DNA from: Aliidiomarina sp. B3213
GTDB lineage: Bacteria > Pseudomonadota > Gammaproteobacteria > Enterobacterales > Alteromonadaceae
Assembly (NCBI RefSeq): GCF_003290085.1
Contig: NZ_QMKJ01000002.1
Coordinates: forward strand, 855,150-919,149
DNA length: 64,000 bases
Direction of reading: 5' to 3'
Shown here in pieces: positions 10,517 to 19,023 of the stretch (within the stretch, counting starts at the first letter, position 1; each line of letters begins with the position of its first letter). Under the pieces are notes generated by a model. That model was not told the DNA's origin, did not search any database, and was given only the letters and a program-made list of their open reading frames with translations. The translations under genes and the position numbers were made by a program.

Positions 10517-11719
10517 ATGTCGTTATCACTTTTACTTAAGGTTATTCTTCATCGGAAAATTGTTACTACTCTATTGCTGGTGCAATTAGCGATAACATTG
10601 GCTTTGCTTTTAAACAGCATTTTACTTGCTAATCAAACACACCAGCAGCTTAACCAACCTACAGGTCTCGAGTTGGAAAATACACTTCTGGTTCAATTGA
10701 AACCCACGACACCACAGCTTCGACAGCACCCAGCGCTTGAAGATTTAATGCAACGGCAAATTGATGCCCTGCAGAATATTCCTAATGTTGTTGCCGCTTC
10801 ATATAGTAACCAAGCACTGCTTACCCAAGGGGGAAGTAACGGAAATCTTTACGACGTAGAACGTGAAGACACGTCTAATATTGAAAGCGTTCCTATCTAC
10901 ACCACTTCACCTGAGTTTTTTGATGTACTCAATGTGGAGGTATTGCAGGGAGAATTACCTAGTTACTCAGACGCTCCAGACGAAAATGGCCACGTAGGCA
11001 TAGTGTTGACTGAGAGTTTGGCAAAAGCACTTTTTCCTGAGCAAACGTCTTTTGTTGGCCTTCAGCTTAACCGTGGCCCTGTTCGTGCGGTGGTAAGCGA
11101 CTTTTATGGCCAACGCAAACGCTCGCCGGGAAATGAAACATTAAATAGCATTCAAGTTATTCCACCAGAATCGGTCGACTGGGGTTACACCTTAATACTG
11201 AGAACAACGCAGGGGCAGGCTAATAGTGTTCGTGAACAGTTAACTGGTACTTTGCAGCAAGTAGAACCGAATATTGAAGTCTATTACATTCGCACTTTAG
11301 CGGAGCAGCAACGCGAGTTATACAGCAATGAATATGGCTTAGCTTCACTGTTAGCGATTCTGACGGCGTTGATGTTATTGGTCACCATGATTTCAAGTTA
11401 CAGCAGCACTCACTTCCATGTATTAAAGCGGAATCAAGAAATCGGTGTGAAACGTGCACTGGGTGCCAGCAAAGGTTTAATATTCCTAGAGTTACTAAGT
11501 GAAGGCTGGATATGTACTTTAGCTGGGGCAATTCTTGGTGTGGGTTGCGCGCTGATACTCAATCAATCGTTGTCACAAGTGATTAGCTTGCCCTCTCTTA
11601 ATTGGTGGCTACCTCTCGTAACCAGTGCAATTTTGTTGCTTTCTGTGACACTGGCCACATGGTATCCTGCGGCTATCGCTATTCGAGTGTCTCCGGCCAC
11701 TGCCACTAAAGCTTTATAG
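10517..11719 (+). CDS. second MacB/FtsX-like ABC transporter permease
   Basis: The 400-aa protein has the same plan as the preceding permease: an N-terminal helix (about 14-36), a periplasmic domain, and three C-terminal helices with RNQEIGVKRALGASKGLIFLELL just before the second of them. It is clearly diverged from its neighbour, so it is not a recent duplication. It ends 3 bp before the response-regulator gene, so the transport and regulatory genes form one transcript. Confidence 0.85.
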   Translation: MSLSLLLKVILHRKIVTTLLLVQLAITLALLLNSILLANQTHQQLNQPTGLELENTLLVQLKPTTPQLRQHPALEDLMQRQIDALQNIPNVVAASYSNQALLTQGGSNGNLYDVEREDTSNIESVPIYTTSPEFFDVLNVEVLQGELPSYSDAPDENGHVGIVLTESLAKALFPEQTSFVGLQLNRGPVRAVVSDFYGQRKRSPGNETLNSIQVIPPESVDWGYTLILRTTQGQANSVREQLTGTLQQVEPNIEVYYIRTLAEQQRELYSNEYGLASLLAILTALMLLVTMISSYSSTHFHVLKRNQEIGVKRALGASKGLIFLELLSEGWICTLAGAILGVGCALILNQSLSQVISLPSLNWWLPLVTSAILLLSVTLATWYPAAIAIRVSPATATKAL

Positions 11720-11722
11720 AGC

Positions 11723-13048
11723 ATGTTTAATCTATTAGTAATTGATGATAACCCAGCTATTTGCCAAGCCCTGCAAACTCTATTTTCATTGCAGGGCTAT
11801 GATGTACACAGTGCAGATACACCGGAAATGGCATGGCAGATACTGGGGAGTCAGCCAATTGATTTGATTCTTCAAGACATGAACTTTTCCTCGGGTGAAA
11901 TGGACGGCGACCAGGGCCGAGCTTTGTTCTATCAATTGCATGAGCAATATCCAACGGTTCCCATTATATTGATGACCGCCTGGGCTCAGTTAGATATGGT
12001 TGTAGAATTGGTGAAAGCAGGCGCAACCGATTATGTTGCAAAGCCTTGGAGCGATCAGCGCTTACTACTCACCGTTGCCAATGCACTTAAATTCAAACAG
12101 TTAAGTGAACAGCAAGCTCGCAGGGACGCAGAGCAAAAAGCTGCATTCAAAGGTAAAGATTTGTGTGGATTGGTATTTGCCAGTCGCCAGATGCAGCAAC
12201 TTATGGAAATGACACTGCAATTGGCGCCTGCCAATGCTGCCGTACTTATCACAGGGCCAAATGGCGCGGGTAAAGAAGGTATTGCTAACGTGCTGCATGC
12301 GAACTCATCGCGCCGTAACAAACCTTTCATTAAAGTAAATATGGGGGCTCTACCCGCCGATCTCATGGAAGCTGAATTATTTGGCGCTGAAGCGGGCGCA
12401 TACAGCGGCGCAAATAAAACTCGTGTTGGTCGATTTGAAGCAGCAGATGGTGGAACTTTATTTCTCGACGAAATAGGTAATTTACCCCTTTCGGGGCAGG
12501 CGAAGTTGTTACGTGTACTTCAAACTGGTGAGTATGAGCGATTGGGTTCAAGCAATACACGTCGTGTCGATGTGCGGTTAATCAGTGCAACCAATTCAGA
12601 TTTAGCAGACGCAATTGCACAAGGTCAATTTCGACAAGATTTGTATTACCGAGTGAATGTCGTTCAGTTGGCTTTACCTGCTTTAGTTGAAAGAACAGAT
12701 GACATACTCCCGCTGGCACGGCTGTTTCTTAAGGGGGAAAAATCCTTAACAAAAGAAGCTGAGAAACTGCTACTCAGTTATTCTTGGCCGGGAAATGTGC
12801 GTGAACTACAAAATGTTTGTCAGCGCTCCCTTATACTGAGTAAAGGTCGTGAAATTGCAGCCGCTGAATTGGGTTTACCTGATATTCCGGTAACAGGTAA
12901 AAGGGCATTAGACGACATCGACTGTCAAACCATTGAACAAGCATTGTCGCAGGCAGGTGGAGTAATTTCACGTGCCGCTCAACATCTTGGTATTAGCCGT
13001 CAGGCGCTTTATCGACGCATGGAGTTTTACGGCATTGAGACGCCTTAG
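11723..13048 (+). CDS. sigma-54-dependent response regulator (NtrC family)
   Basis: The 441-aa protein has three parts. A receiver domain (1-120) carries acidic residues D8-D9, probable phospho-acceptor D52 and K107. An AAA+ domain (about 150-370) has Walker A GPNGAGKE (178-185) and Walker B GGTLFLDEIG. A FIS-type helix-turn-helix (about 400-438) ends the protein. The sigma-54 contact loop reads GAYSGA (225-230) rather than the usual GAFTGA. It probably activates the operon from the sigma-54 promoter at 7158-7174 through the palindromes at 7072-7114. Its 3' end overlaps the kinase gene by 14 bp. Confidence 0.9.
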   Translation: MFNLLVIDDNPAICQALQTLFSLQGYDVHSADTPEMAWQILGSQPIDLILQDMNFSSGEMDGDQGRALFYQLHEQYPTVPIILMTAWAQLDMVVELVKAGATDYVAKPWSDQRLLLTVANALKFKQLSEQQARRDAEQKAAFKGKDLCGLVFASRQMQQLMEMTLQLAPANAAVLITGPNGAGKEGIANVLHANSSRRNKPFIKVNMGALPADLMEAELFGAEAGAYSGANKTRVGRFEAADGGTLFLDEIGNLPLSGQAKLLRVLQTGEYERLGSSNTRRVDVRLISATNSDLADAIAQGQFRQDLYYRVNVVQLALPALVERTDDILPLARLFLKGEKSLTKEAEKLLLSYSWPGNVRELQNVCQRSLILSKGREIAAAELGLPDIPVTGKRALDDIDCQTIEQALSQAGGVISRAAQHLGISRQALYRRMEFYGIETP

Positions 13049-14372
13049 TTTGACTTCACTCCGATTTAAACTGAGTACAAAGTATCGGCTTTACTTGCTT
13101 TGTGCGTTGCTAACATTTGTAGCTATTGGCATTCAATATATCTACTTCGACTTTAAAGGAGTCGAAGTTCCCGCTGTATTTATTATCGCGACCTGCAGTG
13201 CCGGCGTATTTTTAGGGGGTTTACTCCGCTGGGCCATACGTCCGTTGTTGAAGGAAATACAAGCACTTAATTTACATGCACAAAATCTACAAGACGGTAG
13301 TTTTAATACGAGTGCAAACCAGCTGAAGATACGTGAATTAGATAATTTAGCTGAGAGCTTACAAAGCATGTCTAAGCAGCTTCGCCAAGAGCGTGCGGCT
13401 TTAAACCAGCGAGAGCTGTTGCTTGATACCATATTACAAAGTAGCCCGCTGGCCTTAGTGTTAACCGATTCCCGCGATACGATAATTATGAGCAACCCCT
13501 CAGCTCGTCAGCTTTTCACTGGGGGACGTGCAATTGACGGCAGTAAACTTGCTGATGTCAGCTCAACCATAACACCGCTAGAAAACGCAATATGCAAAAA
13601 ACAGCAAGGTTTATTGCGCTTACCAGACCAAAGTGTTTGGCACCTGTCCATTAATCAATTCAAGTTGAACCATAACCAGCACTGGCTTTACTTACTTAAA
13701 CCTTTAACTCGAGAGATCCAACGTGAAGAGCTAACCGCTTGGAAAAAATTATTGAGAGTGATAGGCCATGAGTTAAATAATTCGTTAGCGCCGTTATCGT
13801 CTCTAGGCTTTTCTGGTCGTGAAAGAGCTAAGCAATTAGATCAATTCGAGCTTGCCAACGTATTTGAAACTATTAGTGAGCGGGCGTCCGAGATCAATGA
13901 GTTTGTTCAAGCTTATATTCAGTTTGCCAAACTACCTCCGCCAAAAATGAGCACTATGAATTGGCCGAGATTAATTAATCAGCTCCAAAACTTATATGAA
14001 TTTGAATTGCTTGGAGACTTACCACAACGGGAATGGCAAGCGGATCCTAATCAACTTCACCAGCTACTATTGAATTTGTTGAAAAATGGACACGAGAGTG
14101 GGTCTGCGAAAGAGGAAATCACCCTTCAAATTCTCGAAAATCATCATTACTTGGAAATCGTTTTGCAAGACCGAGGTGGTGGAATGAGTAGCCAGCAACT
14201 CCAACATGCGCTCATACCTTTTTACACCACGAAGACTAAAGGCTCAGGTATTGGCTTAACGCTTTGTCGTGACATTATCGAAGGACACGGTGGAACTATT
14301 AATATACGCAATAAGTCGGGTGGTCTTGAAGTGAGGCTAATATTGCCGATGCAGTCAGGTAACCAGCAATAG
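13035..14372 (+). CDS. NtrB-like PAS sensor histidine kinase
   Basis: The 445-aa membrane kinase has two transmembrane helices (about 17-38 and 44-66) with almost no periplasmic loop. A HAMP-like linker, a PAS domain (about 130-220), an H-box GHELNN with His245, and a HATPase domain (GGGMSS, GSGIGLTLCRDIIEGHGG) follow. The start is uncertain: TTG at 13035 follows GGAG at 13021-13024 and overlaps the regulator stop, and TTG at 13050 is an alternative. The near absence of an external sensor suggests that it senses the membrane or the transporter. It pairs with the regulator just upstream. Confidence 0.85.
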   Translation: MRRLSLTSLRFKLSTKYRLYLLCALLTFVAIGIQYIYFDFKGVEVPAVFIIATCSAGVFLGGLLRWAIRPLLKEIQALNLHAQNLQDGSFNTSANQLKIRELDNLAESLQSMSKQLRQERAALNQRELLLDTILQSSPLALVLTDSRDTIIMSNPSARQLFTGGRAIDGSKLADVSSTITPLENAICKKQQGLLRLPDQSVWHLSINQFKLNHNQHWLYLLKPLTREIQREELTAWKKLLRVIGHELNNSLAPLSSLGFSGRERAKQLDQFELANVFETISERASEINEFVQAYIQFAKLPPPKMSTMNWPRLINQLQNLYEFELLGDLPQREWQADPNQLHQLLLNLLKNGHESGSAKEEITLQILENHHYLEIVLQDRGGGMSSQQLQHALIPFYTTKTKGSGIGLTLCRDIIEGHGGTINIRNKSGGLEVRLILPMQSGNQQ

Positions 14373-14403
14373 AAGACACTCTGTCTCGTGTTGTTTTCAA
14401 TGA

Positions 14404-14409
14404 TATAAT
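14404..14409 (+). promoter_or_regulatory. probable -10 element for mntP
   Basis: A consensus TATAAT lies 41 bp upstream of the mntP start. No good -35 is visible at the right distance (CTGTCT at 14381-14386). The implied leader of about 35 nt is too short for a yybP-ykoY manganese riboswitch. Confidence 0.4.
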
Positions 14410-14449
14410 CCCCACCCCAAACGCATAACCCTTTGTACATGGAGTGTTC

Positions 14450-15019
14450 ATGAGCTTTATTGCCCTAATTCTTATTGCATTTGCAATGTCGACAGACGCG
14501 TTTGCAGCGGCAATTGGAAAAGGAACCAAATTGCATAAGCCTACGCTAGTTTTGGCGTTAAAAACCGGGTTGGTGTTTGGTGTAATTGAAGGTTTAACAC
14601 CTGTTATTGGTTGGTTTATAGGTCATGCTGCAGCCTCTTATGTTGAAGCATTCGACCATTGGATAGCATTTGCTTTGCTTGCCGGTTTGGGTGTGCACAT
14701 TATTTATGAGGGTTTGCAGCCGGTAGATGACAGTGAGCAGTCCCCTGTTAAACGCCAAAGTTTAGGACTTGTTGTGTTAACGGCTGTAGGCACGAGTATT
14801 GATGCTATGGCTGTCGGTGTTGGCCTCGCTTTTGTTGAAGTTAATATTGCTCTCGCGGCTACGTTAATTGGGTTTGCGACATTCCTAATGGTTACGCTGG
14901 GTGTGATGCTTGGTAGCGTGTTGGGCTCTGTGTTTGGCAAACGCGCAGAAGTATTTGGTGGTTTCGTGCTTATCGGTGTCGGTACGTCTATCTTGGTGAG
15001 TCACATATATGCCGTCTAG
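14450..15019 (+). CDS. mntP: manganese efflux pump MntP
   Basis: The 189-aa inner-membrane protein exports Mn2+. It has six predicted helices in two homologous halves, with the conserved acidic motifs MSTDAFAAAIGKG near the N-terminus and GTSIDAMAVGVGLAF near residue 110. ATG 14450 is chosen because GGAG (14441-14444) lies 5 nt upstream; an in-frame GTG 6 nt earlier has no ribosome site. It is 77 bp downstream of the kinase gene and probably has its own promoter. Confidence 0.92.
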   Translation: MSFIALILIAFAMSTDAFAAAIGKGTKLHKPTLVLALKTGLVFGVIEGLTPVIGWFIGHAAASYVEAFDHWIAFALLAGLGVHIIYEGLQPVDDSEQSPVKRQSLGLVVLTAVGTSIDAMAVGVGLAFVEVNIALAATLIGFATFLMVTLGVMLGSVLGSVFGKRAEVFGGFVLIGVGTSILVSHIYAV

Positions 15020-15040
15020 CAATTAGAAAAATGGGATTGA

Positions 15041-15070
15041 TGTGCTACATTGTAGTTACGATGTAACACA
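15041..15070. promoter_or_regulatory. probable operator of the toxin-antitoxin operon
   Basis: TGTGCTACAT (15041-15050) and ATGTAACACA (15061-15070) form a 10-bp inverted repeat with one mismatch and a 10-bp spacer, just before the antitoxin gene. Ribbon-helix-helix antitoxins commonly bind such repeats to repress their own promoter. Confidence 0.6.
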
Positions 15071-15082
15071 TAGGGTTTGATG

Positions 15083-15370
15083 ATGACGGATGCTACTTTT
15101 ACCTTTCGCGTAGACGATGATCTTAAGAGCAAATTCACTCATGCAGCGAAGTCCAGAGATCGTAGTGGTGCTCAACTACTTCGTGACTTTATGCGTGAAT
15201 TTGTGAACCAACATCAAGTAACCGTTGATAACGAAGAAAGTTTTCGTCGTCAGGTTGAAATAGGCATGGATTCGGCAAAAGCAGGCGAGCTTGTTCCCTT
15301 TAAAGAGGTTGAGGCTCTATTTGCTGCGCGGCGCGCTGCTTCCTATGCTGCTGAGGATTCATCAGAATAA
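15083..15370 (+). CDS. RelB/ParD-like ribbon-helix-helix antitoxin
   Basis: The 95-aa protein has an N-terminal ribbon-helix-helix DNA-binding fold (TFTFRVDDDLKSKFTHAAKSRDRSGAQLLRDFMREFV, residues about 5-42 in outline) and a charged, likely flexible C-terminus that would wrap the toxin. ATG 15083 is chosen because AGGG lies 7 nt upstream; ATG 15080 is also possible. The toxin gene starts directly after its stop codon, the normal arrangement for co-translated pairs. Confidence 0.8.
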   Translation: MTDATFTFRVDDDLKSKFTHAAKSRDRSGAQLLRDFMREFVNQHQVTVDNEESFRRQVEIGMDSAKAGELVPFKEVEALFAARRAASYAAEDSSE

Positions 15371-15643
15371 ATGGATTTGTTTTGGACTTATGCTGCGATA
15401 GGAGATCGCGAAAATATTTATAATTATATTGAATCTAGAAACCCCACCGCTGCTATCAATTTGGACGATTTGTTTTCGGAATCTTGTGTAAAGCTCATTG
15501 AGAACCCTCATATTGGTCGTGAAGGGCGTGTTAAGGCAACTAGAGAATTAGTGGTTCATAGAAACTACATGCTGGTTTATCAGTTGGTAAGCGACCAAAT
15601 TCATATATTAAGAATTCTTCACTCCAAGAAAGAGTGGCCATAA
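15371..15643 (+). CDS. RelE/ParE-superfamily toxin
   Basis: The 90-aa protein fits the RelE/ParE fold. The N-terminal helices (DRENIYNYIESRNPTAAINL) are followed by a sheet with NPHIGREGRVKATRELVVHRNYMLVYQL and the terminal strand IHILRILHSKKEWP. The pattern GREG.....RELVVHRNYMLVY is typical of ParE-type toxins, which poison gyrase or act on ribosome-bound mRNA; the target cannot be decided here. It starts at the base after the antitoxin stop. Confidence 0.85.
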   Translation: MDLFWTYAAIGDRENIYNYIESRNPTAAINLDDLFSESCVKLIENPHIGREGRVKATRELVVHRNYMLVYQLVSDQIHILRILHSKKEWP

Positions 15644-15786
15644 GCTAGCTTGTACTGCTCTTTTATCCACGACAATCTTTTACAAAAAACAGCCATTTTT
15701 CCTGCTTTTTCAGCTTTAAATTCCGTCTAAGGTTATGCCAAGCAAATGAGTGTATTTGCTTTCACCTAAACATTAAGGAACGTGTG

Positions 15787-16317
15787 ATGAAAAAGCTCCT
15801 TCTCGTAATATCTGCGGTTATGTTGCTTTCCGCCTGTGACGACAGCTCTAATTCTTGGGTAGAAAACTTATCTATTTTTCCCTACAAAGCGCCTTGTACA
15901 GGCGTAAGTCAGCAGCTGTGCTACGTAACTGGGCAGTCGGACACCGAAAGCGACTTGTTCTACAACAATATCGTAGGCTTTCAGTATGCTTGGGGTACCG
16001 CTTATCAGTTGTCTGTTCGGGTGACACGAATCTCGAACCCACCCGCAGACGGTTCAAGTTTTAGGTATGAGCTTATAGAGATACTTAACGAAACCGAGGC
16101 TACGGAAGGTTCTCGTTTTGGCTATGAGTCAGTAGATCTATTAGAAAACACCATCACGTTTGAAAACGATACTTATCTGTTTTTGGGACAACCTTTTGAG
16201 TGCTTAGCAGAGTCTGATTGTGAAGGCCTATTGGCTATGAACAATAGTGGTGGAGTGGTGAGTATTACTTTTGAATACATCGGAAACGGTGAAATTGCGT
16301 TAGTGAGTTGGAGTTAG
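15787..16317 (+). CDS. putative lipoprotein, unknown function
   Basis: The 176-aa protein has a lipoprotein signal peptide (MKKLLLVISAVMLLSAC), with a lipobox LSAC at 14-17 and lipidation at Cys17. The following Asp-Asp would favour inner-membrane retention by the E. coli +2 rule, although that rule is not universal. Five further cysteines (for example CTGVSQQLC and CLAESDC) could form disulfides. I do not recognise the family. ATG 15787 follows AGGA by 7 nt. It is probably monocistronic. Confidence 0.65.
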   Translation: MKKLLLVISAVMLLSACDDSSNSWVENLSIFPYKAPCTGVSQQLCYVTGQSDTESDLFYNNIVGFQYAWGTAYQLSVRVTRISNPPADGSSFRYELIEILNETEATEGSRFGYESVDLLENTITFENDTYLFLGQPFECLAESDCEGLLAMNNSGGVVSITFEYIGNGEIALVSWS

Positions 16318-16356
16318 TTCGCCATGGTGGTAAAACCCGCTTGGGTTTAGTAGCCT

Positions 16357-16393
16357 TGCTGCCTTCAATACCCTAAACGGTTAGAAGGCAGCA
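16357..16393 (+). promoter_or_regulatory. hairpin that could hide the ribosome site of the next gene
   Basis: TGCTGCCTTC (16357-16366) is exactly complementary to GAAGGCAGCA (16384-16393), a 10-bp stem with a 17-nt loop. The 3' arm contains the Shine-Dalgarno-like AAGG of the gene starting at GTG 16395. No T-run follows, so it is unlikely to be a terminator. Confidence 0.55.
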
Positions 16394-16394
16394 C

Positions 16395-16619
16395 GTGCGA
16401 CAATTATTAATAAGATTCTCACTATCCATTGGTTTGCTTATTGTTGTGGGCATTCCAAGCTTCCTTTTTGCGCAATACCTACTTACGTTGTTTGGCTTTG
16501 AAGTAGCAGGAATTGTGGGCTACTCCGTAGTTGCAATTCTAGCGACGCTTATTTTTGTTGGGCTTTGTAGCCTTGTGGTTAGTGCTATTTTGGGTTTTAT
16601 GAGCGCATTAAAGCGTTAA
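16395..16619 (+). CDS. small two-helix membrane protein, unknown function
   Basis: The 74-aa, very hydrophobic protein has two predicted transmembrane helices (about 7-30 and 40-66) and a basic C-terminus (ALKR). It starts with GTG after GAAGG, which sits in a hairpin. Its end overlaps the convergent esterase gene by 4 bp. No family is recognised. The coding call rests on the intact frame, the ribosome site and membrane character, and is moderate. Confidence 0.5.
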   Translation: MRQLLIRFSLSIGLLIVVGIPSFLFAQYLLTLFGFEVAGIVGYSVVAILATLIFVGLCSLVVSAILGFMSALKR

Positions 16620-17743
16620 TCTCGCAAACTCTCATTTTGTCTGCGTATAGCCGGTAAATATTTAGAGTTATTTGCGATAGCCAATTGCAGAGCGCGAGTT
16701 GAGGCCGCCATTGCGGCTTCAGTTTGCCTGTTCATATCGTACGCGGTGGCTAGGCTGTCCCAAAGCATGTCAGAGCGTGGGAACGTTTCTGTACCCTGTT
16801 CTAGTATTTCAATGCCCCAGTCTAACTGGCCTTCGTATGCTGCTTTTAATCCGTATACGTTATATTGGTGTGCAGACATTTGAAAGGTAAAACCGAAAGC
16901 CTCTGATAGGTCTTGATAGAATTCCCTTAGCGTAGCCAATGACTTCACTTCAATGTTCGGCACTGCGTTATACCCTGAAAATATCTGCCGAAGCCCTTCT
17001 ACATTTCCATACAGGGGCGCGGTGTCATGGGTTTCGTTTTCAAAAGATTCTGTAAACCATTCAAGGTTTGTGATGCTTTGAGCGCTAAGGGCGTTGCTCA
17101 TTAGGTTGAAGCCCTCAGCCATTTCTCCGGGTTCGTTAGCAATGCTCAGGAACCATCGTACATGCGGACGATCCTCAATTTGAAATTGTTCAAGGTTGCG
17201 ACTCAGATAATTATTGTCCCACCATAAACTCGGGCTTATTGATATCGCAGCATTAAATAAATAAGGCTTTTCCAATGCCAAATAGCTTGTAAATAACCCT
17301 GAAAGTGAGTGCCCACTTACCACGCGATAGTCAGCAACTCGATATTGGTTTGCCAGATTGTTTAAAACCTCTTCTTGAATGAATGTAGAGAATTGTTGAG
17401 CACCTCCAGAACGCTCTTCGTACCCTTCTATTACTGTGGGAGAAAAGTCTTTAAGCCGACTTGTTGCGTCTAAACTTACGATGATCATCTCAGGAATGAC
17501 CGCGAAGGTACTTAAGAATCGAACGTTTCCTTGAACGTGATCATGTTGATTAGAGCCGTCGAACACGACAAGTAGCGGATATTTAAATTCATCGGAGTGA
17601 AAATAGCTCTCGGGTAATGAAATTCGTAATGGAACGCCTTGGACTGTTGCTTCTATTTCATGCTCGGGTTCAGAAGCTTGAGCGCCTAATGGAAATACAA
17701 GTAAGACAAATGAAAGGTAGGCCAACCAACGGAAAGTATTCAC
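16616..17743 (-). CDS. secreted alpha/beta-hydrolase (esterase D/Fes-like) with C-terminal TPR-like region
   Basis: The 375-aa protein has a signal peptide (about 1-23, ending GAQAS). An esterase-type alpha/beta-hydrolase domain follows, with nucleophile elbow GHSLSG (Ser146) and a late His in ETHDTAP. This is the putative-esterase family that includes siderophore esterases IroE/Fes and antigen 85. Residues about 295-365 look like a TPR pair (YGLKAAYEGQLDWGIEILEQG, DSLATAYDMNRQTEAAMAASTRAL). No siderophore genes are nearby, so the substrate is open. Confidence 0.8.
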   Translation of the reverse strand: MNTFRWLAYLSFVLLVFPLGAQASEPEHEIEATVQGVPLRISLPESYFHSDEFKYPLLVVFDGSNQHDHVQGNVRFLSTFAVIPEMIIVSLDATSRLKDFSPTVIEGYEERSGGAQQFSTFIQEEVLNNLANQYRVADYRVVSGHSLSGLFTSYLALEKPYLFNAAISISPSLWWDNNYLSRNLEQFQIEDRPHVRWFLSIANEPGEMAEGFNLMSNALSAQSITNLEWFTESFENETHDTAPLYGNVEGLRQIFSGYNAVPNIEVKSLATLREFYQDLSEAFGFTFQMSAHQYNVYGLKAAYEGQLDWGIEILEQGTETFPRSDMLWDSLATAYDMNRQTEAAMAASTRALQLAIANNSKYLPAIRRQNESLRD

Positions 17744-17904
17744 GGAAATTCTCTTTTTATAAATTTTGACAATAGTTTATCGAACTGGTCGCATGACCTC
17801 TAGCGGGGTTTTACAGGTATAACTGTAAATCTTTAATAATAGCCAGTTATTGAACTAAGCTTAAGTTGCCAAAGAGCACATACCGTTTTGCACAGGATGA
17901 CTTC

Positions 17905-18909
17905 ATGGAAAAAATGTTAAAAGAGTTAGCGATAGCTGTTTCTGACAGCGAAGACCTAGAGTCTTTCGTTCGCCCTTTACTTAAAATGATGGAGGCTATT
18001 ACAGGATTAGAGTCTACTTATATGACTCGAGTGAATAACCACGAGAGCATCCAAAACGTTATATATGCCGAACATAAAAAGAAGCCTTTTGTGACTGAAG
18101 GACTACAGGTTCCATGGAACGACACGCTATGTAAAAGAGCGTTAGACGACCAAATCTTCTATACCGACCGCGTTTCAGAAATTTGGGCGGACTCGGGTGC
18201 TGCAAGAGAAATAGGTATAGAAACCTACATTAGCCAACCTATTAACCTTTCTGACGGTACATTTTACGGCACATTGTGCGGCGCTTCTGCCGACCGCGTA
18301 AAAGTTAACCAAGAGTCGAGAAAAATTCTGAATTTATTTGCAGAGCTTATTGCGCACCAAATAGAGCGTGAGCGCATGTTAAAGCGTCTGCAAAGCGAGA
18401 ACATTACTTATAAACACTTTGCGTTAACAGACCAACTTACTGGCATTCCCAATCGTAGAGCTTCAATTATCGAGTTAAGTCGGGCGATGAACCAGGTTAA
18501 ACGGTCTGGTAGTACTTTACTTGTCGCCTATATCGACTTAGACGGGTTTAAAAAGATTAACGACAACTTCGGGCACGACGCGGGCGATCGCTTTCTTATT
18601 GAAATTGCGAAGGTGCTGATTCAAAACTTAAGAGACTCAGACTTTGTAGGCAGACTAGGAGGCGACGAATTCTTAGCTTTTGGCATAAAAGGACAAGAAC
18701 CCAACTTAGTGTCTAAAGAGACACTTAAAAGCCGCGTGGAGCAATTTACCCAAGGCCTGTTCGACCTCGGCGACTATGAGCTTTCATACGAAGGCGCAAG
18801 TGTAGGAGTGGTGAGTTATGAAGGCGACGACATTACCGTCGACCGCTTACTCAACCAAGCCGACAGCGCAATGTACCTTGCTAAACAAAAACGCAAAGCG
18901 AAATATTAG
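17905..18909 (+). CDS. GAF-GGDEF diguanylate cyclase
   Basis: The 334-aa cytosolic protein makes c-di-GMP from two GTP. A GAF-like sensor domain (about 5-155) precedes a GGDEF domain (about 172-334) with the intact active motif GGDEF (252-256). An I-site RDSD (243-246) lies exactly five residues before it, so product inhibition is expected. ATG 17905 is chosen because AGGA lies 7 nt upstream; a TTG 39 nt earlier would add 13 residues. It is divergent from the esterase gene. Confidence 0.9.
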   Translation: MEKMLKELAIAVSDSEDLESFVRPLLKMMEAITGLESTYMTRVNNHESIQNVIYAEHKKKPFVTEGLQVPWNDTLCKRALDDQIFYTDRVSEIWADSGAAREIGIETYISQPINLSDGTFYGTLCGASADRVKVNQESRKILNLFAELIAHQIERERMLKRLQSENITYKHFALTDQLTGIPNRRASIIELSRAMNQVKRSGSTLLVAYIDLDGFKKINDNFGHDAGDRFLIEIAKVLIQNLRDSDFVGRLGGDEFLAFGIKGQEPNLVSKETLKSRVEQFTQGLFDLGDYELSYEGASVGVVSYEGDDITVDRLLNQADSAMYLAKQKRKAKY

Positions 18910-19023
18910 TTGAATAACCAATAACTCACAGCATTATGGGCAATCTAACTTGCAATTTGCTGCTTCTTTAAGCAAGATCTGCGGCCTGAAAAAGCAGTAA
19001 GAGCTTGCAGCTAGAGGTAAATA

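Noticed and set aside
14373-14449. Possible yybP-ykoY manganese riboswitch before mntP
   Set aside because: The gap is 77 bp and the likely -10 leaves a leader of about 35 nt, too short for this riboswitch, and its conserved paired elements are not seen.
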